A DNA stretch of 64,000 bases from Cladopsammia gracilis (GCA_022457155.1 JAJGOT010000977.1:1-64000); one strand, 5' to 3'; numbered from the stretch's first letter, positions 10,992 to 22,526 are shown. Translations and numbers: made by a program. The notes: a model not told the origin generated them from the letters alone.

Positions 10992-11103
10992 ATACCCAAG
11001 CACAAATTGCCGCTGATAGGCGAACATACCCCGAAAACAAACCCATATTCCTCCCAATCTCAGACGCTCAACTCTGAAAAGGTGAGGTTTTATTGTCAGT
11101 ACA

Positions 11104-12018
11104 TCAAGGAAACGCGAGAGATAATCCCTTGAGATTATTACGGGCACGGAACTCAGCCCCCAGCGATTCTGTATGACAAACGTTATTCTTCCCTTTGACT
11201 GATCCTTGAGCGAGAAGAGAAGCCGGAAGAGACAGATCCGTGACTTTCGGAACCTGAGAGTAATATTGTGCGGTTTGAATGCTTTTCCAACCAACACGTT
11301 TAGCTACCTGGTCGTCTGACGCACCAAGAAGGGACAGGGTTATAGAACAGCCACTCCTAGAGCTGTGCATAGTCTCGCCCTCAGCAACATTAAGAGCCGA
11401 CAGATAGAGGCGCAGACGGTTAGCCACAGTTGAGCCGACGAAAGGTTTGGAGGATACGTCGCCCTTCGGTGCGTTAGCGTGGAACAGAAAGCCTTCTCGA
11501 AGATTGACGTTCATAAGGTCAGCCAACTTGACGTACGTGGTGAGATTAACGACGGGGGAGACTATACTGTCAAGGGGACACGGTTTAAAGGCGAAAATAC
11601 TAGAGCCTTTTCCGCGAAGTGTTTTACCACACTTGTGGTGAAACAACAAACCTTGCTTATCAGGGAGTAGCAGAACCTCCGTAATGTAAATCCGACCAGG
11701 ATCAGAAGCGCTGTCACCGGAGTAGAAATCTAGACAGAAGAAAGCTATATCACGACTGACGATGTACCTTTCCAGCGGGGATATAGATGGTAAAAATGCT
11801 CGGTTACGAAGATAAGAACACAGTCTAATAAATTTGTAGAAGAAAAGTGGCACGGCCTGACGAGTAGAGACCCTTGCCTTTGCCTGTTCCTCGGAAATTG
11901 AGGCCAGGTATTCTTTTACAGACGGATGAGCTGCAGGGTTACCGGGGTAGTCCCGACCAATCGCCTGATCGTCCAACGGAATTGAAGATAGAGCGCAACT
12001 TTCCAATCGTGCTATCAA
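11104..12018 (-). CDS. tyrosine recombinase of YR element
   Basis: A 304-codon open frame encodes a tyrosine-recombinase fold protein, the enzyme that would integrate a circular copy of the element. The catalytic region is visible. K132 sits in GKTLRGKG (beta-hairpin Lys), the H-x-x-R motif HSSRSG is at 218-223, W244 in VGWKS stands at the second His/Trp position, and the nucleophile is Y252 or Y253 in AQYYSQ. The first catalytic Arg would be expected near residues 101-109 (SGDSASDPGR); a Ser at 103 may replace it, so activity is uncertain. The frame is open upstream to about 12070, and the true 5' end may be spliced (an acceptor-like CCGCAG lies near 12026). It lies next to B1, as in Ngaro-like elements where the recombinase is 3'. 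Confidence 0.85.
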   Translation of the reverse strand: MIARLESCALSSIPLDDQAIGRDYPGNPAAHPSVKEYLASISEEQAKARVSTRQAVPLFFYKFIRLCSYLRNRAFLPSISPLERYIVSRDIAFFCLDFYSGDSASDPGRIYITEVLLLPDKQGLLFHHKCGKTLRGKGSSIFAFKPCPLDSIVSPVVNLTTYVKLADLMNVNLREGFLFHANAPKGDVSSKPFVGSTVANRLRLYLSALNVAEGETMHSSRSGCSITLSLLGASDDQVAKRVGWKSIQTAQYYSQVPKVTDLSLPASLLAQGSVKGKNNVCHTESLGAEFRARNNLKGLSLAFP

Positions 12019-12061
12019 CCGTACCTGCGGCCAGCTATAAGCTTGACCTTGGAAAGAACCC

Positions 12062-13264
12062 TTAAATCCTTACATCCACGCCAAACTCCGAGTACCGAAG
12101 TAATGCTGAACGGTTGGGGGAATTATGAAGAAGCGTAGACCACATTGGAATGTTACGATGGATAAAATCCGGAAAGAAAAACAAGGGGTCACTAAAATTA
12201 ACCGCAGAATGTCTGGTGAACCTTCCCGGAAGCCACCATCGGGATGGACGTGAGTGGACCGGCCCAGTCGGAGGGCTCCCCTTTCCAATTGCACCAAATA
12301 GGAGTAGATATTCTTGAGCATTTCTCAACACGAGATAGAATGGCTGTGGGGACGCCTAGAGCGAGCAAGGTGAAACGAAAACAAATAAGTCTGAAAAGGG
12401 GGGGAGCCACCAACCAGGCAGATCCAGGGACCCCGTCGTAGACAGAGTATCGGGTATTGTTTAGAAGACCCGTCCCAGATTGACCAAATTGGTAGCAGAA
12501 GTATCCTAATAGCGAAAAACCCAAAACAAAAGGGACGATGGATTGCAGCCGAGAACATAAATATCTATTGCAAAAAATAGAAACACTACAAGAGTATAAT
12601 ATTTCGGACAAAATCGAGCAATTTGGCTCCTCTGGCGACAATTATTTTGAGACTATTATAAAGAAAATAGACTCTTTTACTTGCACAGAGATTTACTCGA
12701 CAACGAACAGCGCGAAGAAACGCACGAAAATTTAAAAAATTTATAAACTAAGAGAATTACGTGCTAGCCACGATGACATGAAGACAAGGCCCAACAGCGT
12801 GTAACGTGCGAGAAAAATATAACAGAAAGAATGTAAACGAGTGTTCTAGACAACAAACAAAAGGTCGTGAAACCGAACAAATTTTCTTAAGGGTTCAATA
12901 CATTGCGAGAAATGTAATACAAACAATAACAAACGGCCGAAAGTTAAACGTACAGCGAAAGGAAAATCTTGCGCCATGAACATAACCGCAAAATGAGACA
13001 TACGAAGACAAATGGCTAAGTCGGCTAAAGGCGGCGCGATCCGAAAATTGCGAAACGTAGGTGAGATGCAAAATAAGTCTGTTTGCAATAAACAGTGACG
13101 CCGAAACACCTAGCTTGACAAGCGATGCGTCCTGGGGGACGCGGCAAGAAAAAATCACACAAACAATCACAAAAGGCGGCACATTACGAAAACTGAGTTG
13201 AAGGTAGACAGGCAACCGAAAGCAAGACACACAGAATAGACATTCGCTATGAAAACAAACTAGG
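12062..13264. other. internal region of YR copy 2 without recognised gene
   Basis: Overlapping minus-strand frames (for example 12198-12641 and 12895-13272) are open but match no family I know. No RT motif (such as Y-x-D-D) was found in any of them. Towards 13264 the sequence shades into degenerate copies of the 92-bp array units. Confidence 0.5.
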
Positions 13265-15195
13265 TAACACACGCCACGGGCTTACTTGAAAGGCGACATA
13301 CGCTTGAAAATTGACTTGAAAGACAACACAAGCCAAAAGCTTGAAGGCGACAGACGCCGTGAAAACAAACTAAAAGGCGATACCACGCCACAAAAACTAG
13401 CTTGAAGGCGACAAACGCAATGAGAACAAATTTGTAGGTGACATACGCCAAGAGAACTATCTTTAGGCGACACACGCCATTAAACAGACTTGAAGACGCC
13501 ACACGGCATAAAAACACTAAACTGACTTGTAGGCGACACACGCCATTAAACAAACTTGAAGGTGACACGCCATAAAAAAACACTGAACTTGTAGGCGACA
13601 CACGCCGTGAAAGCTAACTTGAAGGCGACACACGCCAGTAAACAAACTTGAAGGCGACACACGCCATAAAAACACTGAAATTGAAGGCGACGCACGCCGT
13701 GAAAGCTAACTTGAAGGCGACACACGCCAGTAAACAAACTTGAAGGCGACATACGCCATAAAACACTGAACTTGAGGGCGACACACGCCGTGAAAGCTAA
13801 CATGAAGGCGACACACGCCAGTAAACAAACTTGAAGGCGACACACGCCATAAAAACACTGAACTTGAAGGCGACACACGCCGTGAAAGCTAACTTGAAGG
13901 CGACACATGCCAGTAAACAAACTTGAAGGCAACACACGCCATAAAAACACTGAACTTGAAGGCGACACACGCCGTGAAAGCTAACTCGAAGGCGACACAT
14001 GCACGCCAATAAACAAACTTGAAGGCGACACGCGCCATAAAAACACTGAACTTGAAGGCGACACACGCCGTGAAAGCTAACTTGAAGGCGACACACGCCA
14101 GTAAAAACAAACTTGAAGGCGACACACGTCATAAAAACACTGAACTTGGAGGCGACACACGCCGTGAAAGGTAACTTGAAGGCGACACACTCCAGTAAAC
14201 AAACTTGAAGGCAACACACGCCATAAAAACACTGAACTTGAAGGCGACACACGCCGTGAAAGCTAACTCGAAGGCGACACACGCCAATAAACAAACTTGA
14301 AGGCGACACGCGCCATAAAAACACTGAACTTGAAGGCGATACACGCCGTGAAAGCTAACTTGAAGGCGACACACACGCCAGAAAAAACAAACTTGAAGGC
14401 GACACACGTCATAAAAACACTGAACTTGGAGGCGACACACGCCGTGAAAGGTAACTTGAAGGCGACACACGTCAGTAAACAAACTTGAAGGCGACACACG
14501 GCATAAAAACACTGAACTTGAAGGCGACACATGCCGTGAAAGCTTACTCGAAGGCGACACACGCCAATAAACACACTTGAAGGCGATACACGCCATAAAA
14601 ACACTGAACTTGAAGGCGACACACGCCGTGAAAGCTAAGTTGAAGGCGACACACGCCAGTAAACAAACTTGAAGGCGATACACGCCATAAAAACACTGAA
14701 CTTGAAGGTGACACACGCCGTGAAAGCTAACATGAAGGCGACACACGCCAGTAAAAACAAACTTGAAGGCGACACACGCCATAAAAACACTGAACTTGAA
14801 GGCGACACACGCCGTGAAAGCTAACTCGAAGGCGACACACGCCAATAAACAAACTTGTTGAAGGCGACACACGCCATATAAACACTGAACTTGAAGGCGA
14901 CACACGCCGTGAAAGCTAACTTGAAGGCGACACACGCCAGTAAACAAACTTGAAGGCGACACACGCCATAAAAACACTGAACTTGAAGGCGACACACGCC
15001 GTGAAAGCTAACTGGAAGGCGACACACGCCAGTAAACAAACTTGAAGGCGACACACGCCATAAAAACACTGAACTTGATGGCGACACACGCCGTGAAAGC
15101 TAACTCGAAGGCGACACACGCCAATAAACAAACTTGAAGGCGACACACGCCATAAAAACACTGAACTTAAAGGAGACACACGCCGTGAAAGCTAA
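13265..15195. repeat. minisatellite with 92-bp higher-order unit
   Basis: The basic block TTGAAGGCGACACACGCC is followed in rotation by three different linkers of 15, 12 and 11 bp, giving monomers of 33, 30 and 29 bp and a 92-bp trimer. About 18-20 trimers run from near 13480 to 15190, preceded by degenerate units. Each block holds a short palindrome, GGCG-ACACA-CGCC. Since 92 is not a multiple of three, a reading frame rotates through all phases; the open minus-strand frames (up to 288 codons) only show that the unit lacks stops. Confidence 0.92.
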
Positions 15196-15303
15196 AGCGG
15201 TACGAGCAGCAACACCGGCAGTAGGAGCTTCGGCTGCGACGCGAACAACAGGGCGAGCGGCTTCTAAAACGTCCGTAGGAAAAGCTGCAGGAACTTCGGC
15301 CAT
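15100..15303 (-). CDS. short Ala-rich ORF behind A1 of YR copy 2
   Basis: The frame starts with ATG at 15303 and begins MAEVPAAFPTDVLEAARP. It is Ala/Pro/Val-rich for about 37 residues, then runs into the minisatellite. It corresponds in position to the MSDEQAPVA ORF in copy 1. It is plausibly the start of a leader or Gag-like protein, or a first exon with the array in an intron. No function can be assigned. Confidence 0.35.
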   Translation of the reverse strand: MAEVPAAFPTDVLEAARPVVRVAAEAPTAGVAARTALAFTACVSFKFSVFMACVAFKFVYWRVSPSS

Positions 15304-15345
15304 GAAGGTGAAGTGCTCAGCGACGGAAACGTTGAAGTGAGAAAA

Positions 15346-15532
15346 GCAAAAATGGACACCTCTGAAGAGACCTCTCGGGGCATGAACGCAAAATGAGAAC
15401 GATCTCAAGTCGGGAGGGCGTATAAATACTAAGCGAAATACCCAAAGGCATTAGAACGGTCTCAGGAGGGGAAATGTGCTAATTTATGTAGCGCGTGAGG
15501 CCATTACGGCGCAAACATAGCAATGAAAATAG
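15346..15532 (-). repeat. A1 terminal repeat of YR copy 2
   Basis: This 187-bp repeat shows no visible difference from 10729-10915. It contains GGGCGTATAAATACTAAG, a TATA-like motif readable on either strand. It is the putative promoter end of the element. Confidence 0.9.
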
Positions 15533-15824
15533 AACTTTGTTTACTTTACAGTTTCGCTTGCGCGGTTTTCTATGAGTTTACCGGCACAATAGTTAATAGG
15601 TCTTTGGCCAATCAGAACGCGCGTAGTATCTCAGTTATTTTATAAAAACCCATATACCATAAGTATGGTCTTAATGAAAAAGCGCGCTCGCATGTCATTC
15701 TCATCGTAAGCCGAAGTCCATAGGTAAAAGAAAATAGTCTTAACATTAACTAAAAACCTAGTATCGAGTAGTGCCGATAGGGTGGGAGTGAAAACACCCC
15801 ACAACCCTTCCACAGGTTCAAATT

Positions 15825-18178
15825 TTAATCTAGCTTGGAAACGCGTGGTAACCAGTTATCCGGTTTCAAATTTGCATTACCATTGCTAGACCAGACACCC
15901 AAGATTCGCATTCTTGACACCAACGTCAGGCCATAAGGATTGTCCGGATGTGAGCACCAAGCTCCTAACCTCATGGCATTTAATTTAGTCCCTGTACCTG
16001 TCTCGTATTTGTGAAGTGAGGTAAACAATTTGTCTAAAGAAAAAAATGTACTTCACAAAACATGTGGAGTCATCCGCATATTGGCGAATTTTAAAACGCT
16101 TTCCTCAGGCTTCTGGAAGGAGAAAACCTTCAATAGTATCATCCTTTCTTACACTGGTAGCCAAAATATCTGCGCATAAAACGTACAAAAGTGGAGACTG
16201 GGGATCTCCCTGCCTCACCCCCCACTTGAGTGGAATTTCTTTGGTCAAAAAACGATTAGCTATAATTTTCATATTTGCTTGACAGTGAGTGTCACGCAAG
16301 AGAAATAAATAAATTCTCGAAAATCGTCCTACCTGGGACGGAACAAGTTTGATCTTTTTGAATAATCGAGGGTAACACTTTTGAAAATCTGTTTGTAAGA
16401 GCTTTTGAACAAATTTTGTAATCAACATCGAGTAGCGAAATGGCGGGGTCACCAATTTTTTTTAGGTTTTTCCTATCATCTTTCTTGTAAAGTAACCTAG
16501 TCACGCCTCCTTGCATTGAATCACTGAAAGAATTATTTTCCAAACTAAATAAGGCCAAAAAGATCCCAGAATTTAGCGTAAAATTCTTGAGGTAATCCGT
16601 CTGAACCGGGGGGTTTCCCTGAAGAAAGTCCACGCATTGCGTGGGTAATTTTAGCCAAAGATAAAACCCATTCTTTGCAGGATAAAATTTCGCTCTAATC
16701 TGTTTTCAAGTTTGTTCAAAAATTCGGTTTGGACTGTTAGATTAACAGGTTCTTGCGAGTACAAATTACGGTAAAAATCGAAATGAGCCGGAGTCTTGTT
16801 AAAAGACTTTAACACCGGCGGAGTTATAAATAGAATGAACAGTATTTTTCTGAGCCGTGTTGCTTCGAGCGTAAAAAAAGAATTTGCTAGGTTTTTCACC
16901 TTCTTCAAGCCATTTGACTCTGCTACGAATTTGGTTTCCTCTCATTTGGGATAAATTAACGGCTCGAATTTCTCTTTCGAGCGTTTCTATGGTGGTTTTC
17001 GCTAAGTTATCTCCTTTAATAAGAGCCCGTTTTGCTTCGATCAAAGAAATTATAGTTGCGTGGCCTTACCGCGATTAAATATGCGTTGTTTACTTCGACC
17101 AAAATCTATAGCAACTAATGTTATAGATTCTTTAAGAAAATCCCACCAAGCTTGAATGGAATTAAATGCTTTCCGGTACAATACATGTTTCTTAATAATT
17201 TCTGAGATCATATCGTAAATATTAAATTCTAAATTTAGCCTCCAAAGTCCTGGTCCACGGGAAAATGCATTATGCAAATTGCGGATAAGCTTAAATCAAC
17301 AGAATCATGATCGGAAAAATTCACATTTTACAAAGGAATCATACAAGTCCTGAGCAATAAAAAAATTATCCAAACGTGTACCGATAGTTTTATCCGCGTT
17401 AAACCATGTGCTTTGTATTTTTCAGTCGGCCGTGTTTTTTTTGCGCCAGATATCAATAAACGATGAACACTTGTGCAGATCTTTCAAATCCGTGGAAATT
17501 GTAAGATTTCCTCAAAACTTATCAGAAACATTTTCAATGCAGTTAAAATCGCCAGCAATAATTTTAAAAGAGTTCTGAAAAAATATTCATGAATTGTATC
17601 ATAAAAGCATTTTCGTTCACTTGGATTCGTGGGTGCAAAATTAATTTTGGTGTCGTCGAGTTCAGTTAAAACACTAACATTTCTACCAGAAGAATCTCTT
17701 TTTCCATTGTAAACATTTGAAATCAGTATTTTCAGCTACAAGAATGGCAACGCCGCCTTGTTTACCAAGAGCGGGCGACCAGAAACTTTTACCGCGCCAT
17801 TTAGCTGTCAGAGAATTTATCGCATTTTGACTTGTCGCTAAAGTTTCTTGTAAACAAATAAAATCAGAACGGGAATTTTTCGCAAAATCAAAAACAGAGC
17901 GTTGTTTGGCTTCATTGCCAAAACCACAGATATTCAAAGATGTAAATTTAGCTCTGAATGTAAAAGCTTGGAGAAAATTCTTCTGGTAAAATTAAGCTTA
18001 CATAGGCTTAACTAATTAAGCTTAAGCAATTTTTGCAAGTTACTTGCTTTTCTGTTTATGTTTGTTTGTCCGATATCCAGTGTTTTTCCTCTTCGGCAAA
18101 GGTTGTACGACGTCATATTCAGAACGTTCGCGAGTTTTAGGGTCCGTTTTCTTTGCTTCAGGAATTGGCGTATTAGTC
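15825..18178 (-). pseudogene. decayed L1/Tx1-like LINE
   Basis: Reading 5' to 3' on the minus strand there are four relics. A basic ORF1 tail (18178-18040) ends NKHKQKSK. An AP-endonuclease N-terminus (17937-17683) has SLNICGFGNEAKQ, FICLQET and GKQGGVAILV. A middle segment (17277-16651) follows. RT pieces (16633-15825) have LKWGVRQGDPQSPLLYVLCA and LGAWCSHPDNPYGL. Every part is broken by frameshifts, and the region after the RT palm (thumb and zinc knuckle) is missing. It is old and inactive. Confidence 0.8.
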
Positions 18179-18982
18179 CAGTAAGGCTATGAAATTTTAT
18201 AGGCGAAGATCAAACTAATTGCAACAAAAGCTTTTTAACTGTTTTTAGGCTCAGGACAACGTGTTAAACAACGTACTAAAAGTTCCCCAAATTTCGGATG
18301 GAGGAACATGGTTAAATTGGCCTTTGAAAAAAGTGACAGTTCACCACAGGGTACCCAAGTCATGTAAATATATTTTAATTTATCTTTATTCAATTTTCAC
18401 TTTTTGGCGTTAGGAGTGTCAGTTTTATTACTCATATCATTGCTCTGGAACGTTTTTCAAATATTTCACCACGCATTTAAATCTAATTTCCTGCATTCTC
18501 AACGAAAAAAACGGAATTATTGTCCACAGGTATCCCGCTCAAGCATGTAATTTATTTATTTATTTATTTATTTATTTTGTCAAGGGCTTATTATTTTGTT
18601 CACGGTACAGAAAAAAATGTACTTTAATATTAGATAAAAGGAGAGAGAAATATTAAAGAAAACCCAGATAAGTGGTCGATAAGTTTTACAAATAAAGAAC
18701 AAGCAATGATCAGCACCAGCAGCGCCCACCTCGGTTGCACAAGGAATGCCTTGAAGATATCGAAGCACAACTAGATTGTATGGAAGTTTTACGCTCGTTT
18801 CTCTCGTTATTTTTGTGTTTTATTCCTTTAATTGTTATTCAAGAAAGCCATGGGCCTGAAAGGTGAGCTAAGTATGACTTTATTATGGGTTTCATTCATT
18901 ATTTTCGCGTTTTTTCTTGCATTTGATGTTAGAAAGATCACCTATTCACCAATCCATTTTTAGTTTATGCATTGTGAGTGGC
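18179..18982. other. LINE 5' remnant and simple repeat, no gene
   Basis: A minus-strand frame at 18360-18235 (starting MTWVPCGELSLFSK) may be more ORF1 material but is not recognised. A (TTTA)n microsatellite lies at about 18547-18577. Nothing else is supported. Confidence 0.4.
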
Positions 18983-21466
18983 ATGGAAACGGCCATGGAA
19001 ACCTGTTGCATATGTTGAAATGATCTGGATAAAAAGGATGACAAAACCTCAGCATTAACTCTCAAGGGATGTCAAACAATAAATCGAATAAGCAATCGTC
19101 TTGACGTCAGACCTGGGCTGAGTATTCATCGAAAATGCCGTCTTGACCTCATAAGACCTCCCAAGAAGTCGTCAAATGAACTGCAGGGTGAGGAGTCCAG
19201 CGGCAGGGGCGTTGTTAGACGCCGCTCGATGCAGCAGCAATATAATTCTAGGGAGCATTGCTTTTTCTGCGGAGAGCGTTCAAAGTATGACGGATAGACA
19301 AGGGTGCTGGATGTGATTCCTGTAAGGACAACAGAATTCCAGGAAAGTATTTCAAAGCTGTGCAAAGAAAGGAATGATGACTGGGCCCAGACTGTGTTTG
19401 GCCGTTTACAATATCTCCAGGATCTTCATTCAGCAAATGCTATACACCACAAAGCATGCAGCAGCAACTTTAGAACAGGGAGAAACATACCGATGCAGTA
19501 CAGTACTCCTGATGACAGCGGCTCTAAGAAATTCAAGAACTCTCAAGGACGGCCAGTTGGCACTGTTAAGTACACAGCTTTTTTCAAAGTGATTGACTAT
19601 CTGACTATCTATCCATCGCATTCCTTGGTCAAACGGTGCCTCTTATGAAGAAGTCTGCCTTTTGTACGTTCAGTATGTACAAAGAAGATATGGAAACGCC
19701 ACAGTCGTGTTCGATGGTTACAAGGATGGCCCTACCACAAAGGACTGCACTCACCAGAGACGAGCAAGTTCCAACGCACCGCCAGTGTTGTTCGACCCTG
19801 GTATGCCTATCACATTGAAGAAGAACGACTTTTTGTCAAATAAGGAGAACAAGCAGAGGTTCATTACTCTTCTGATTGTACTGTCCTCAACGCGCGCAGC
19901 GATGTAGATCTTCTTGTTGTTAAGACCGCAGTAGAAGCCGCCCGATCTCAAAGTACCATTCTCGTTGGAGATGACACCGACCTTCCTGTCTTGTTACTCT
20001 ATTATGGTGAAATGGACGCACGGGATATCTTCTTCAAGCCTGAGCCGAAGCAAAGAAGCAAAACACGGAGAATATGGAATATCAAGGAGACGAAGGCAGC
20101 TTTGGAGCCATGTGTCTGTTCAAACATACTCTTCGTGCATGCCCTACTCGGCTGCGATACAACTTCGCGAATTGATGGTATCGGTAAGGCGATGGCTCTG
20201 AAGAAGATAAAGAACAGCCATACTTTCCAAGAACAGGCAACCGTATTTAACAGCAACGTAAGCTCCGTGACCAAAGATGATATTGTAGCAGCTGGCGAGA
20301 AGGCATTGGTGTGCCTATATAATGGTGGCCTGAATGAAAGCCTAGATTCCTTAAGGTTACCGTGTACCTTCAGATCGAAAATTTATTGAAATTGTTTTTT
20401 TTGGCGTCAAAATAAAGTTTATAGAATGAACTTTCATCCAAAAAAAATTATCGAAAAATAGTGAAAATTGACGGAGAAATGACGGTATAACTTTTGTGGG
20501 CGGAGTTTCTTTATGAAGCGATATGTTTTTTAAGCGCTGTTTTCTCAAAGTTAATTTTTCGTTTGTTGGGGACACTTTAAAAGAGCTACAACTCAAAGGG
20601 AATTTGTTCGATTTTCCTCAAATTTGGACAGAAGCTAGGCTAACATACAATCAACAAAAATATGTCGGCGAATTTCTTATTTCCGAAAACGTTTTCGTCA
20701 AGAGCCATTTCCGTACGATCATTCCATTTTTTTTCTCCCCTTTTCGAAAATATTCTGTAACTTTTCACTGCAATTGAATATGGGAAATCGCTGACACGTT
20801 TTTTTAGCGCTTCGTGTCCGGAAACCCGAGAACAAATCAAATTAGCAAAATAAGCTAAAATACAATAATCGCTTTGAGTTATAGCGTTTTAAAGCTGATT
20901 CGGACGTTCGAAGTTAGACGTCGTAAAAAATTCGACAATTCATTTTATTACCAAATGGTTTCCATATTTAGATAGCCAGCTCTATAAGCTTTAATTTGAT
21001 ATCTGGGTTTAGGTATACTAAGTGTAATCTTAAGACGCTAGAGCTGTTATACTGGAGACACCCCCGAAGGTACACTGTAACCTTAAGGTACATCAAGTTT
21101 TGTCAAAAAGTGGCTACAGGAAGTGCATTCGTCCAGCCAGAAAACCTTCCCCCGACCTCTAGTGCAGCCAGTTTCCACAGTCAGAAAGTTTATCTAAAAG
21201 TCCAGCAATGGAAGGGCATCGAGCTGCAACCGCAAGAATAGGGCTGGGAGTCAAAGGATGGTAGGCTTCTACCAATCCGCACCACCCTACCGGCAGCACA
21301 CGCATCTCTATTAGAGATGATCCGCTGTAGCTGTAAGAGTGACTGTAGCACTCAGAGGTGCTCATGCCGCAAAAACGGTCTGGAATGCTCTGCAGCTTGT
21401 GGAGTTTGCCGCGGTGTGAGTTGCACCAACTCACCAGTACCAGACCTCATTGAAGGAGACGGCTGA
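18983..21466 (+). pseudogene. broken FEN1/XPG-like nuclease with CXC tail
   Basis: Joined frames outline one protein. An N-terminal Cys pair METCCIC (from 18983) is followed by a second CFFCGE motif (19258) and a helical region (RLQYLQDLHSANAIHH). Next comes an acidic segment GDDTDLPVLLLYYGEMD (about 19965) and HALLGCDTTSRIDGIGKAMA (about 20138). The last resembles the FEN1/XPG helix-hairpin-helix signature G-x-D-x4-(I/L)-x-G-I-G-x3-A. A C-terminal cysteine-rich block (CSCKSDC...RCSCRKNGLEC) recalls CXC/tesmin domains. It is damaged by stops near 19014, 19288 and 21239, frameshifts near 19640 and 19890, and a 728-bp insertion at 20355-21082. The nuclease assignment is my inference from motifs. 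It is probably a transposon-borne or multicopy gene. Confidence 0.6.
20355..21082. mobile_element. 728-bp TTAA-flanked MITE
   Basis: TTAA flanks both ends (20351-20354 and 21083-21086). The TIRs are 17 bp with one mismatch, GGTTACCGTGTACCTTC against GGTTACAGTGTACCTTC. TTAA specificity points to the piggyBac or Kolobok superfamilies. Removing the element with one TTAA makes the host frame run on without a break, which independently confirms the ends. The interior is AT-rich and has no transposase. Confidence 0.92.
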
Positions 21467-21807
21467 TGGAAGATCTAAGGAACCTGCTAGAGAACTTAGG
21501 ACAGTAGTAGATCGCGCAAGTTAAAAAGGCAGTAGCCAGTACAAAGAAATTGGGCAGGGGGGGGGGGGGGGAGGGCTGACTTCAAGTAACAAGTAACAAT
21601 ATACTGAGAAAATTAAGAAAAGGGGTTTGTTAACCACCCTATTCACCCTCTGGATCTGCCACTGGAGAAATAGATTCTGGTTCAGGAGAACGTGCATTAA
21701 AAGGGGGCACCTAAAATTTCTATTTACTGGCAGTTAATCATGATATGAAAAACTATAATATTTTTGACAATTGACATTTATCAGACATGATGTTGTTGTT
21801 GTTTTTT

Positions 21808-21866
<59 letters not shown>

Positions 21867-22526
21867 GCTTTTTTAATAAAGACCTTTCTACGATCATCTA
21901 TCTGCGTTTTTCTCCTAAATGCATTTTATAAGGTTTCTTGTACTTGGGTACCCTGTGGTAAATAAAATCCTTTAAAATAAGCGTTGGTGTGATAATTTGT
22001 AAAAAGCAACGAGTAATTACTCCTATTTAGACATATATACACTTATGTCGTCACAAAATAAAGCGACCGTTGACTTTTTTGCATTTCTGAATATTTCAAG
22101 ACGTGGGTACCCTGTGGCAAAACGCTGTAAAATTCAATTTCAAATTTCGTGATGTTCCTCTGAAGGAATTTTGGCGAACTTTCAGTATGTTGGTTAGGCT
22201 ATCCATCCCCTTCATATTGCATCGAGAAAGTTTTTGGTGCAATTAGTTTGATGTTGAGCCACAGTCTTACTGGACTATATCTTGTTTGTCTTTTTCCGTG
22301 ATTTTTCCATTGACGAGTACAGGTTGTGTTGGTTTTGGCGCGGAGACAAGCTTTTGCGAACTGCCCTGTTTGTAGCCGCGGGGAAGCGCGCGAAAAACAA
22401 AGCCTCGTTCCCAGTTCCTCTCTCTTCATATACGTCATCATCGATGATGACGTAACGGGTGGACAGACGTGCACACGGACCGACGCGCCCGCGAAACACT
22501 CCGCTAGCCATGACCATGAAAAATGA
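21467..22526. other. no gene; microsatellites and repeat fragments
   Basis: A G-tract of about 17 nt lies near 21556, (TGT)n and (AT)n repeats at about 21790-21856, and a phrase GGGTACCCTGTGG near 21947 recurs near 22108 (and, inverted, near 18348). A GC-richer block with ATGATGACGTAA lies at 22440. No coding region is supported. Confidence 0.45.

Larger units (their letters stand above)
10593..15532 (-). mobile_element. young YR element with split direct repeats (copy 2)
   Basis: The 77-bp pair is at 10593-10669 and 10915-10991; the 187-bp pair is at 10729-10915 and 15346-15532 and looks identical by eye. On the minus strand the order is A1 (15346-15532), internal, B1 (10915-10991), A2 (10729-10915), B2 (10593-10669), the same plan as copy 1. 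The internal part holds a short Ala-rich ORF, a 92-bp higher-order tandem array (13265-15195), 1.2 kb without a recognised gene, and an open recombinase frame. No RT, RNase H or clear gag is present. Repeat identity indicates recent insertion. Whether it is autonomous, or a deletion derivative mobilised in trans, is not decided by the sequence. Confidence 0.88.

Noticed and set aside
11447..11670. plus-strand ORFs over the recombinase
   Set aside because: They are antisense shadows of the recombinase frame and have no motif of their own.
14129..14995. 288-codon minus-strand Cys-rich repeat ORF
   Set aside because: The 92-bp unit is not a multiple of three, so the frame rotates and all phases are open; it is a repeat artefact.
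13265..15195. CRISPR-like array (repeat block with varying linkers)
   Set aside because: The linkers are three fixed sequences in strict rotation, not unique spacers, and the context is a eukaryotic mobile element.
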